From the NCBI GenBank assembly GCA_001818365.1, contig MHKK01000022.1, positions 5,636 through 46,204 of the forward strand: a stretch of 40,569 nt of DNA. The letters are read 5' to 3'. The stretch's first letter is position 1; the number at the start of each line of letters is the position of its first letter. Source of the DNA: Candidatus Komeilibacteria bacterium RIFCSPHIGHO2_01_FULL_52_14 (lineage in GTDB: Bacteria; Patescibacteriota; Patescibacteriia; UBA1558; 2-01-FULL-52-15). Of the stretch, positions 32,910-38,904 are shown one piece after another. The notes beneath the pieces are model-generated. The model saw only the letters and a list, made by a program, of their open reading frames with translations. It did not search any database and was not told the origin of the DNA. Made by a program: the position numbers and the translations under genes.

Positions 32910-33025
32910 TGATGCGGCGGCGTAAGCTGCCCGAAGAAGTAGGGGAGTCCGAGCGTTTGCATTTATCCTGTTTTTTGCTTATCATATAACTGAGTATAAT
33001 ATCCCAAACACTCGGTTTAAGACCT

Positions 33026-34000
33026 ATGAAAAAGCAGGTTAGCGAAAAAGCCCGGGCAGACACCCCTCTCCCCAAAAAGGAGACATTTCTGCGTTTTCTG
33101 CAGAGCAACAACTATTCCGACGAAACGCTGCAGAATTACGAGCGCGACCTCACATCGTTCGAAAACTTTCTGCTGTATCAAAAAACGAGGTTCGAAGGCA
33201 TCATGAAGTCCACTATCGAGGATTACAAGGCCTACCTCTTCTCTATCAACCGCAAGACCGCGAAAGGGGCCAGAGCCATGCAGCGCCTTTCCAGCTTTTC
33301 GGTGAACCGGATGCTTTCTTCGCTGCGTAATTATCTGAAATTCATGATAGACATGGATGAGTTCGTTCCAATCCCGCCGGAGGCCATTAAACTCGTCAGA
33401 ACCGAAAAAAAGCATCCTCGCGTTGCCGAATTCGTGGATCTGGTCAGATTGATAGAATCGCCCGAAAAGCTCGAAAAAAATAAATTCACCGGATGGCGGA
33501 ACCGCGCGATGCTCGAGATGTTGTTTGCAACGGGCATGCGTATCTCGGAGCTCGTCAATTTGCGAAAGGATCAGATCGATTATTCGCACGGCAAGATATT
33601 TATCAGAGGCAAGGGTAAAAAAGAACGGTTCGTGTATCTGACCGAACGGGCTTTACAGCAGCTCGACCGGTATATGAAGGAACGCGGTGAGGACCGACTC
33701 CCCCACTTGTTTATTCCGGCGCGGGGCAGAAATACCGGTAGCATGTTTAAAGGTATTTCGCCGAACTATTTGCAGTCAAAGATAAAAGAATATCGCGAGC
33801 TTTTGAATATCAACGTGCCGACAAGCGCGCATTCGTTGCGGCACGGTTTTGCGACCTATCTTGCCGAATCAGGGGCAAACCCGGCCGCCATTCAGGTTCT
33901 CCTTGGCCATGAGTCGCTCGATACGACGACTCGGTATGTGCATGCGTCCGACCGGTATGCGGCTAAAGAACATCGCAAGTTTCATCCGCTGAAGAAGTGA
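33026..34000 (+). CDS. xerD: Xer-type tyrosine recombinase
   Basis: A protein of 324 residues. The N-terminal SAM-like core-binding domain (FLRFLQSNNYSDETLQNYERDLTSFENFL) and the catalytic domain are complete, with all active-site residues: Arg172 (TGMRISEL), Lys196 (GKGKKERFV), His269 and Arg272 (HSLRHGFAT), His295 (LGHES) and Tyr304 (TTRYVH). Xer enzymes resolve chromosome dimers at dif; this is the likely housekeeping role because no phage or integron genes are nearby. XerC and XerD cannot be told apart. TATAAT at 32995-33000 with a T-rich -35 region is the likely promoter, giving a leader of about 19 nt. Confidence 0.9.
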   Translation: MKKQVSEKARADTPLPKKETFLRFLQSNNYSDETLQNYERDLTSFENFLLYQKTRFEGIMKSTIEDYKAYLFSINRKTAKGARAMQRLSSFSVNRMLSSLRNYLKFMIDMDEFVPIPPEAIKLVRTEKKHPRVAEFVDLVRLIESPEKLEKNKFTGWRNRAMLEMLFATGMRISELVNLRKDQIDYSHGKIFIRGKGKKERFVYLTERALQQLDRYMKERGEDRLPHLFIPARGRNTGSMFKGISPNYLQSKIKEYRELLNINVPTSAHSLRHGFATYLAESGANPAAIQVLLGHESLDTTTRYVHASDRYAAKEHRKFHPLKK

Positions 34001-34041
34001 GCGGCCTCTGTTTTACCGGGTGAGCGCTCATCAGTGTATTG

Positions 34042-34590
34042 TTAGTCGGCAATACCTGGAGGGCAATCAGCCGGAAGCCCCGGTTCGTCCGGTGGTAAAT
34101 TGTACGGGTTACTCGGGCACGGAAGCGGCTCAGGATAAAACATATGGCAGTGCTGTGTCCCAACTGCACGCGCGAAAGGTTCAGGCGGACATACTATTGG
34201 TGCACCCTCGCTGTAAATACCGAAATACGCAATCTGCCCGCATGCTCCTCCGGTCGTTTTTTTGAATGTTCTGAATTCGTAGGTGGTCGCCCAGCTCGCG
34301 TTTATAGGATCCTTAGGATTCGTTTTTAAGTATCCTCTGTCCACTAGAAACTGCATAAAGGTACCCGGTGTCTGGAACGAAGCCTGCAGCGACGTGCACG
34401 GAAAGCTTCCATCAGTAGTATGAATATCAATAAGAGCAGATAGAATGTTGCGTGCTGCGGCGGTGCGTTGTATGTCCCGAGCTTTCACCCGCGCGGCTCT
34501 AAGATTGACCAGTATAATTGTTGAGAGAAAACCAATAATAGCAATAATGACAAGCAACTCAACTAACGTAAAACCACCTGCTCGTTTCAT
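34042..34590 (-). CDS. Type IV prepilin (major or minor pilin-like)
   Basis: A protein of 182 residues. The class III signal MKRAGG-FTLVELLVIIAIIGFLSTIILVNL is cleaved by prepilin peptidase after Gly6, with mature residue Phe1 and Glu5. The conserved N-terminal helix leads to a globular domain with an SFPCTSLQ segment, PKDPINASWATTYEFRTF and ACGQIAYFGIYSEG, which are typical of GspG-like and pilin folds. A Pro/Cys-rich tail of about 50 residues (PPEPFARAVGTQHCHMFYPEP...) is unusual. It stands alone, convergent with xerD, and has its own promoter, which predicts a leaderless transcript. Confidence 0.93.
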   Translation of the reverse strand: MKRAGGFTLVELLVIIAIIGFLSTIILVNLRAARVKARDIQRTAAARNILSALIDIHTTDGSFPCTSLQASFQTPGTFMQFLVDRGYLKTNPKDPINASWATTYEFRTFKKTTGGACGQIAYFGIYSEGAPIVCPPEPFARAVGTQHCHMFYPEPLPCPSNPYNLPPDEPGLPADCPPGIAD

Positions 34591-34596
34591 TAATTC

Positions 34597-34602
34597 AGTA
34601 TA
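34597..34602 (-). promoter_or_regulatory. -10 element for a leaderless prepilin mRNA
   Basis: On the minus strand TATACT occupies 34602-34597 and is followed by exactly 6 nt before the ATG at 34590. This is the same sequence and spacing as upstream of the VIT transporter and lexA. Confidence 0.65.
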
Positions 34603-34674
34603 CTACTAAATTAACTATTGAGCTGTCTCCCCTCGGTCACCGCTGGCCTGGTCCTTAGTGATTAAAAAAGAAAA

Positions 34675-34694
34675 GAGACCCGTTTCCGGGTCTC
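34675..34694 (-). terminator. Intrinsic terminator of the unknown gene at 34718
   Basis: On the minus strand GAGACCCG, loop GAAA, CGGGTCTC, then TTTTCTTTTTT: an 8-bp perfect stem with a GAAA tetraloop and a T-tract, 24 bp after the stop codon. Confidence 0.9.
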
Positions 34695-34717
34695 CTGTAT
34701 CTCTCCTTTGCCGATCA

Positions 34718-35080
34718 CTACTCCTCTATCGGCCAGGCGTTGGCCTTGCGCATGATGCGTTCGATCTGGGACGTCGTGTGCACCGACTCCGGCACCGATT
34801 CATCACTCCGACTGTACAGAGCGAGAAAGACCCAGGTGCCTCCATCGTTCGTGCCCCGCACGCAACACTGTGCTCGTTCGACGAGCGTCGTGCTGTACGG
34901 CATCCGATATTCCTGGACCGGCAGCTCACTCTCCGGGTTCAGCAGCAGATGCAAGTCGTTCCGCCTACTCGGTGTCGCGTCGCGGATGTGCTGGAGCGCC
35001 CAACTGTTGAGGCCCACGATTGTGATCTGCGGGCCTGGCCTCGAGCCGAGATGCATGGGAGCATCCGTCATTGTCTGCAT
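34718..35080 (-). CDS. Unknown soluble protein, monocistronic
   Basis: A protein of 120 residues that I do not recognise. Two Cys lie together (AQCCVRG), and the sequence has a mixed alpha/beta look with no signal peptide or membrane segment. Support for a real gene is strong from its signals: a TTGACA/TAAACT promoter (35181-35154), a leader of about 67 nt, an AAGGAG ribosome site (35087-35100 region) about 9 nt before the ATG, and a perfect terminator after the stop. An overlapping plus-strand open frame of similar size has none of these signals. Confidence 0.75.
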   Translation of the reverse strand: MQTMTDAPMHLGSRPGPQITIVGLNSWALQHIRDATPSRRNDLHLLLNPESELPVQEYRMPYSTTLVERAQCCVRGTNDGGTWVFLALYSRSDESVPESVHTTSQIERIMRKANAWPIEE

Positions 35081-35153
35081 GGGTAGCTCTCTCTCCTTGA
35101 AAGGGGAATAGCGTTCAATGCATGTAGAGGGCCTGTAATGAACAATCGGAGCA

Positions 35154-35181
35154 GTTTAGACCCTGCATGGCAAAGTGTCAA
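35154..35181 (-). promoter_or_regulatory. Promoter of the unknown gene at 34718
   Basis: On the minus strand TTGACA (35181-35176), a 16-bp spacer, TAAACT (35159-35154). It lies just downstream of the terminator of the candidate RNA, so the two units are separate. Confidence 0.7.
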
Positions 35182-35197
35182 TATGGTGTCGAGGAAA

Positions 35198-35500
35198 CAA
35201 AAAACTCTCCCTTGCCGGAGAGTGATTGCAGTCTCATGCCCTTCGACTTCGCTCAAGGCACTCGATTCGCTGATCACGGTCGAAGGTCGAGGTGTAACAC
35301 CGAGACCGTAGACCACGAGTGAGCCCTAGGCGAGAGCCGAGGGCGAATCGAGTGGTGGGAACAGGCGAGCTGTCAGCTCGAATGCTCGCCTGTTCCCTGT
35401 ATGAAGTCGGACGTTTCTCCAAAGGTCCCTCCGTGGTTTCTCTGGTTTGTGCTGCTCGTGCAGTCGCCCCGGCTGAATTGCCAGGGCCGCATCCGACCTC
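35198..35500 (-). ncRNA. Candidate structured RNA of about 300 nt, class unknown
   Basis: On the minus strand the promoter at 35534-35507 predicts a start at 35500, which is the first base of a 9-bp stem (35500-35492 with 35411-35403, one G-U). That stem closes a domain with an inner hairpin (GCCCTGGC facing GCCGGGGC). Next are a perfect 14-bp hairpin (35397-35384 with 35370-35357), a perfect 12-bp long-range stem (35354-35343 with 35270-35259) enclosing GGTC-TC-GGTGT...ACACC-TC-GACC, a CCTT...AAGG hairpin, and the terminator at 35223-35204. No convincing open frame or ribosome site is present. I see none of the conserved cores of RNase P RNA, tmRNA, SRP RNA or known riboswitches. Confidence 0.6.
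35199..35223 (-). terminator. Intrinsic terminator of the candidate 300-nt RNA
   Basis: On the minus strand ACTCTCC, loop GGCAAG, GGAGAGT, then a six-T run and GTTTCC: a perfect 7-bp stem. Confidence 0.88.
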
Positions 35501-35506
35501 ACTTTG

Positions 35507-35534
35507 AACTTAGCACCGGCGAAATAGTTGTCAA
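35507..35534 (-). promoter_or_regulatory. Promoter of the candidate 300-nt RNA
   Basis: On the minus strand TTGACA (35534-35529, perfect), a 16-bp spacer ending in TGC, and TAAGTT (35512-35507). The -10 is weak but has the extended TGn motif. It lies just outside the repeat at 35542-35672. Confidence 0.55.
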
Positions 35535-35541
35535 GCAGTAT

Positions 35542-35672
35542 GTCATCGCGAGGTCCAATTCCGCTAGCAGGCGGATATTGGACCGTGGCGATCCCGCCGA
35601 GTAGTCGACTAACCAGCGAGATTGCCGCGTCGTCGCCCTGACTGAAGCGTCGTGGCTTCTCCTCGCAATGAC
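35542..35672. repeat. Palindromic element with TCATTGCGAG-type ends, copy 1
   Basis: The ends GTCATCGCGAG (35542-35552) and CTCGCAATGAC (35662-35672) are inverted relative to each other with one mismatch. Inside are a hairpin GGTCCAA...TTGGACC (35552-35584, extended by TCCGC/GCGGA), GTGGCGATCC and GAGATTGCC words. A second copy with the same ends but a different inner hairpin is at 38721-38826. This is a MITE-like dispersed repeat; no transposase is present. Confidence 0.75.
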
Positions 35673-35683
35673 GGTATAGAAAA

Positions 35684-35711
35684 AACCAGCGGTAGAGCGA
35701 GTCCGCTGGTT
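35684..35711 (-). terminator. Intrinsic terminator of the small gene at 35743
   Basis: On the minus strand AACCAGCGG, loop ACTCGCTCTA, CCGCTGGTT followed by TTTTC: a 9-bp perfect stem with a T-tract, 32 bp after the stop codon. Confidence 0.88.
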
Positions 35712-35742
35712 GTCGAGCGCTGCCCTCCTGCTGCGGTTGCAG

Positions 35743-35958
35743 CTAGTCGGTGACGGTTCTGATGGTCCGCTTGCCCTTATCGGTGTCGATGGACACCGTT
35801 CCCTCCTCCGCATGGGCGACCTTGATGTGGTTCGCCACGATCTGTCCGATGGTGTCGCCGTCAAGGATCGGCATCTCTTTGACAGAGGCATCCTGGATCT
35901 CGGAGTCGAGAGCCCTTTCCCGTCCCCGTTGACGCTCGTCGGTGAACCGTTTCTTCAC
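35743..35958 (-). CDS. Small charged protein, unknown
   Basis: A protein of 71 residues beginning with GTG (MKKRFTDERQRGRERALDSEI). It is highly charged and soluble, with no motif recognised; the second half (GDTIGQIVANHIKVAHAEEGTVSIDTDKGKRTIRTV) could be a small beta-rich domain. AAGGAGGGG lies 3-4 nt before the GTG, a close but strong ribosome site, and a perfect terminator follows the stop. The combination makes a genuine monocistronic gene likely despite the size. Confidence 0.65.
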   Translation of the reverse strand: MKKRFTDERQRGRERALDSEIQDASVKEMPILDGDTIGQIVANHIKVAHAEEGTVSIDTDKGKRTIRTVTD

Positions 35959-36061
35959 TGCCCCTCCTTTCGTGGTGGGCGTGCGGTTTGGTGTACGTTG
36001 ATTAATAATCTAACAGTTATTTTTGAAATAGGCAATGTGTATTGAAAGCCCACCCGGCACT

Positions 36062-36111
36062 ATTTGACCTCTCGACTTCGTCCCGCTCAGCGGGACTTCG
36101 CTCAAGGTCAA
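36062..36111. repeat. Nested palindrome upstream of lexA
   Basis: TTTGACC (36062-36068) pairs with GGTCAAA (36105-36111), enclosing GTCCCGC-TCA-GCGGGAC (36079-36095) and the words TCGACTTCG and CTTCGCTCAAGG found in the other repeats. The rest of the 35959-36189 gap holds nothing I can identify except AT-rich sequence near 36000 that may contain the promoter of the small minus-strand gene. Confidence 0.65.
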
Positions 36112-36189
36112 ATCCCGCTTCAAGGTGTTTGACCCCCTTCGCTTAGCCATTTGGCGGCAGCTTCGGGGATCTGCGGTCGCTGCGCGATC

Positions 36190-36219
36190 TTGACAGGTGA
36201 ACGAACGTTCACCTATACT
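36190..36219 (+). promoter_or_regulatory. lexA promoter with LexA operator between -35 and -10
   Basis: TTGACA (36190-36195) and TATACT (36214-36219) are 18 bp apart, and the whole spacer is an inverted repeat, GGTGAACG-AA-CGTTCACC (36196-36213). Its core GAAC-GAAC-GTTC fits the Gram-positive type SOS box (GAAC-N4-GTTC). LexA bound there would block RNA polymerase, so autoregulation is expected. The -10 ends 6 nt before the ATG. Confidence 0.85.
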
Positions 36220-36225
36220 ATATAT

Positions 36226-36792
36226 ATGAGCACAAAACAGTATGGCAAAATAATGGCTTTTTACGAGCAGCATAGGCGGATGCCCACCTATAGCGAGATC
36301 ATGCGTCTAATGGGCTTTAAATCGAAAAATTCGGCCTATAAGCTGGTGAATACCATGGTTGAAAAAGGCCTTATTCAGAAGGATACAAGCGGCAAGATCG
36401 TCCCCCGCCAGCTGACCTTGCCGGTACGGGTTTTGGGAACGGTCGAGGCCGGGTTCCCCTCCCCTGCCGAAGAAGAACTTTCGGACACCATGACCCTGGA
36501 TGAGTACCTTATCGAAAAGCGCGAGGCAACGTTTCTCTTAAAAGTTTCCGGCGATTCGATGTTTGATGCAGGCATTATGCCGGGTGATCTGGTCTTGGTC
36601 GAGCGAGGCAAAGATCCCAAAGCGGGCGACATCGTGATCGCCGAAGTCGATCATGAGTGGACCATGAAGTATTTCCAGAAAGTGAACGGACAGGTTACCC
36701 TCGTTGCGGCCAACAAAAAGTATCCACCGATCGTGCCGAAAGATGAGCTCAAAATTGCGGCTGTGGTGAAAGCCGTAGTGCGTAAATATTAA
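36226..36792 (+). CDS. lexA: LexA repressor
   Basis: A protein of 188 residues from the ATG at 36226; the frame is open upstream, but those codons would contain the promoter and operator. The N-terminal winged-helix domain (about 1-65, YGKIMAFYEQHRRMPTYSEIMRLMGFKSKNSAYKLV) is followed by the S24 latent protease: cleavage site Ala75-Gly76 (VEAGFPSP), catalytic Ser111 (SGDSMFDAGI) and Lys148 (EWTMKYF). The 37-residue Ser-Lys spacing equals that of E. coli Ser119-Lys156. It represses SOS genes until RecA-stimulated self-cleavage. The transcript is predicted leaderless, and two short genes follow with gaps of 10 and 5 nt. Confidence 0.95.
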   Translation: MSTKQYGKIMAFYEQHRRMPTYSEIMRLMGFKSKNSAYKLVNTMVEKGLIQKDTSGKIVPRQLTLPVRVLGTVEAGFPSPAEEELSDTMTLDEYLIEKREATFLLKVSGDSMFDAGIMPGDLVLVERGKDPKAGDIVIAEVDHEWTMKYFQKVNGQVTLVAANKKYPPIVPKDELKIAAVVKAVVRKY

Positions 36793-36802
36793 TAGTAAGT
36801 GT

Positions 36803-37330
36803 ATGTTGTACGATCAAATTTCCAAGACGCTGAATAGTTCCTTGTGTGATAGTGAAAGTACCTACAAGCGATTTTTAAAAAGAGCGGAAGAAGGAGCTCT
36901 GACAAGAGACGAAAATCCCCAAACGCATTTTTGCGTTTATTTTTTGCCGTATAATCCTAAAAATAAAACGTTTTTTATTGTTCACCATAAAAAGTCCGGC
37001 TTATGGCTCTCCCCTGGCGGGCATATCGACAAGGGCGAGGGGATTTTGGAAACGCTGAACAGAGAAATAGAGGAAGAACTCGGTGTAAAAAAATACTTCC
37101 AAGACACTCCCCTGCCTTTCCTGTTTACCATTGTCCCTGTCGACAAAAAAGTTCGGCCTTGCACAATGCATTATGATATGTGGTATCTGATGCGCACCGA
37201 CGGAGCGAACTTTAACGTTGATCCTCGGGAGTTCCACGACACGAAATGGATGACATTGGAAGAGGCACGGAAAATTATTGTTGATCCTGCAAATCTGCGG
37301 GCGTTAGAAATAGTGGCGAGGAAGTATTAA
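36803..37330 (+). CDS. NUDIX hydrolase in the lexA operon
   Basis: A protein of 175 residues. The NUDIX box G-x5-E-x7-REUxEExGU is complete in GGHIDKGEGILETLNREIEEELGV, with the metal-binding Glu residues. The core YFLPYNPKNKTFFIVHHKKSGLWLSPGG and DTKWMTLEEARKI are typical of the superfamily. Substrates cannot be predicted; members cleave nucleoside diphosphates linked to a variable group, and some sanitise oxidised dNTPs. It starts 10 nt after lexA, so it is probably DNA-damage inducible through the same operator. The composition is more AT-rich than that of the neighbouring genes. Confidence 0.88.
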   Translation: MLYDQISKTLNSSLCDSESTYKRFLKRAEEGALTRDENPQTHFCVYFLPYNPKNKTFFIVHHKKSGLWLSPGGHIDKGEGILETLNREIEEELGVKKYFQDTPLPFLFTIVPVDKKVRPCTMHYDMWYLMRTDGANFNVDPREFHDTKWMTLEEARKIIVDPANLRALEIVARKY

Positions 37331-37335
37331 TTTTT

Positions 37336-37668
37336 ATGAAGAAACACCTTCTGTTTGTTTGCAGCGGTAATCTTGATCGCAGTCCTACCGCCGAGGCGCT
37401 TTTTAGCGATTCAAAACAATACATGGCAAGATCAGCCGGTACGCATGAAGAAGCCGTTCGGAGAATAAATCAGGAATTGATTGACTGGGCCGATAGTATT
37501 TTTGTGATGTCGGAAAAAGAAGACGGCCATCTGACATTTCTCAAGACGCACCTTGACCTGAAAGGCAGATCGGTCTATGACCTGGATGTTCCTGATCGAT
37601 GGGATCGCGACGATCCGGAGCTGATTCAGCTGCTTATAAAAAAACTGAGGGCGTATCTGACACTATGA
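37336..37668 (+). CDS. Low-molecular-weight protein tyrosine phosphatase-like protein
   Basis: A protein of 110 residues. The phosphate-binding loop C-x5-R-S is at the N-terminus: VCSGNLDRSPTAEALF, with nucleophile Cys9 and Arg15, as in low-molecular-weight phosphatases and arsenate reductases. SAGTHEEA follows in the usual position, and DLDVPDRWDRDD near the end may contain the general-acid Asp. It is shorter than the standard 140-150 residues, so the helical middle is reduced. It lies 5 nt after the NUDIX gene, the third gene of the presumed SOS operon. The role may be phosphatase, but the target is unknown. Confidence 0.8.
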   Translation: MKKHLLFVCSGNLDRSPTAEALFSDSKQYMARSAGTHEEAVRRINQELIDWADSIFVMSEKEDGHLTFLKTHLDLKGRSVYDLDVPDRWDRDDPELIQLLIKKLRAYLTL

Positions 37669-37766
37669 ATTATTATCGGGGCTTTGTTATTGAGGAAGCT
37701 GTTGATTTTCACTCCTGAGGTTACGCAACGGGAGCGGTAGTACCTTAAAATATTTTACGCGAGCTA

Positions 37767-38036
37767 CTACGCGGCTGAGAGGCCTCGCGCCTCGTCCATA
37801 GTAAGTATGCGTTTTCCAGCAAGAGTGGTTACCAGGCGATTTTGCGTTATGTTGAGATTGCGGAAACCGGAGCGAAGATCAGCGAGATGTGCTTCGACAT
37901 GATCCAGACGACGCCCGTGTTCATCAAGGCGTTGTTCAAGGCGTGCGATATCATCTTTCGTGGCCATGTGGGCAACGACATCATTCTGTATGATGAGAGC
38001 AAGATCTTCGACGGTCATTCGCTTTTTCTTTGGCAT
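37767..38036 (-). CDS. Small coiled-coil protein, unknown
   Basis: A protein of 89 residues from the ATG at 38036 (MPKKKRMTVEDLALIIQNDVV); the frame continues upstream, but those codons overlap the promoter. Residues about 20-62 (ATKDDIARLEQRLDEHGRRLDHVEAHLADLRSGFRNL) form a heptad coiled coil, followed by TLAGKRILTMDEARGL. Similar short coiled-coil proteins are frequent in CPR genomes, and their role is not known to me. TGCTTATAT, with TTATAT at 38048-38043, ends 6 nt before the ATG, giving a predicted leaderless mRNA. The 37669-37766 gap to the phosphatase gene holds nothing recognisable. Confidence 0.75.
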   Translation of the reverse strand: MPKKKRMTVEDLALIIQNDVVAHMATKDDIARLEQRLDEHGRRLDHVEAHLADLRSGFRNLNITQNRLVTTLAGKRILTMDEARGLSAA

Positions 38037-38152
38037 AGTGAGATATAAGCATAACGAACTGGTCAGCATGGTCAAGAGGATTTATGCTCAGGAAAGAGAG
38101 CCGTCTTGTGATGCGACGGCCTTAACCGTTTGTAAGTGACTTCTGCTCTGCT

Positions 38153-38668
38153 CTACGCTGATGCTTTAGTTAACGTAAGCGCTTTGTGTATGATCGCAAC
38201 ACTATCAACCGGATTGAGGAATTTAAGAGCCTCAATCTTATCGAGATCGATCCACTCGGCAATTTTGGCATATGCTTTCTCGGTTTCGTCAAATCCGTCT
38301 GTCGAGAGCCGTCCTTTTACAAGAGTAACGGTATAGTAAATCAGTACGGTGTTTGCGGGTTGCGTGCTCAGTTTTGAGTATTTAGGATAAAAAAATGACG
38401 ATTCGCAGGCGATCAATTGTTGCGGTTGGACAGTGAACCCGGTTTCCTCAAGGAATTCTCGTACAAGACCTTCGTGTACCGTTTCATGCAGTTCCATGCC
38501 GCCACCGGGAAAATCGTACCCGTCCCACTGCGGCGAGAGAAGAATTTTATTATCTTTGATGAGTATGCCGTATACCGAAGGACGGAAGCGCAGTTCGCTG
38601 CTGTCGAATTCGTATGTCTTGCCGTCGATGTCATGGCAAATAACTTTTTTTGAATTTTTTGATGGCAT
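38153..38668 (-). CDS. NUDIX hydrolase
   Basis: A protein of 171 residues from the ATG at 38668. The NUDIX box is complete: GGGMELHETVHEGLVREFLEETGFTV. The N-terminal segment KVICHDIDGKTYEFDSSELRFRPSVYGILIKDNKILLS and the C-terminal EWIDLDKIEALKFLNPV are typical. An earlier in-frame ATG at 38725 lies inside a palindromic repeat and is less likely. The substrate is unknown; this second NUDIX protein differs in sequence from the one in the lexA operon. The 116 bp on its downstream side (38037-38152) contain only a GCCGTC...GACGGC hairpin near 38098-38122. Confidence 0.85.
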   Translation of the reverse strand: MPSKNSKKVICHDIDGKTYEFDSSELRFRPSVYGILIKDNKILLSPQWDGYDFPGGGMELHETVHEGLVREFLEETGFTVQPQQLIACESSFFYPKYSKLSTQPANTVLIYYTVTLVKGRLSTDGFDETEKAYAKIAEWIDLDKIEALKFLNPVDSVAIIHKALTLTKASA

Positions 38669-38720
38669 GAAGGTATTTTGGCAGATACTGGTTCTTTGGT
38701 CTAGTTCATTGAAATGGTCT

Positions 38721-38826
38721 GTCATTGCGAGCGCCTGCCTGCCGGCAGGCAGGAAGCGAAGCAATCCCGTTGAGATTGCCACGCCCCGCACTACTCGAAC
38801 TCGAGTAGTGCGGGGCTCGCAATGAC
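38721..38826. repeat. Palindromic element with TCATTGCGAG ends, copy 2
   Basis: Ends GTCATTGCGAG (38721-38731) and CTCGCAATGAC (38816-38826) are perfect inverted repeats of 11 bp. Inside are the perfect 20-bp palindrome CCTGCCTGCC-GGCAGGCAGG (38734-38753), GAAGCAATCCC, GAGATTGCC and a 15-bp perfect hairpin (38784-38798 with 38801-38815, arms CCCCGCACTACTCGA). It is the same family as the copy at 35542-35672, and the 20-bp palindrome is related to the insertion in alaS. Confidence 0.82.
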
Positions 38827-38831
38827 GGAAT

Positions 38832-38888
38832 AAAAAACTCCCCGGCTCTCCTCCACTCACGTTGTTCGTGAATGGGATTGAGCCGGGG
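38832..38888 (-). terminator. Intrinsic terminator of the four-gene minus-strand operon
   Basis: On the minus strand CCCCGGCTC (38888-38880) pairs with GAGCCGGGG (38848-38840) around a 31-nt loop, followed by A and GTTTTTT (38838-38832). The 9-bp GC-rich stem and T-tract lie about 17 bp after the last gene of the operon. Confidence 0.82.
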
Positions 38889-38904
38889 TGGATACCCCGC
38901 GTCC

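Noticed and set aside
33026..34000. Xer recombinase as a phage or integron integrase
   Set aside because: No prophage, attachment-site repeats, tRNA or cassette genes lie nearby, and length and motifs fit housekeeping Xer proteins.
34658..35111. Plus-strand open frames opposite the unknown gene at 34718-35080
   Set aside because: The minus strand has promoter, ribosome site and terminator in the right order; the plus frames have none.
35234..35891. Several 60-130-codon open frames around the RNA candidate and repeat copy 1
   Set aside because: They run through palindromic repeats and terminators, their peptides are Arg/Ser-rich, and none has start signals.
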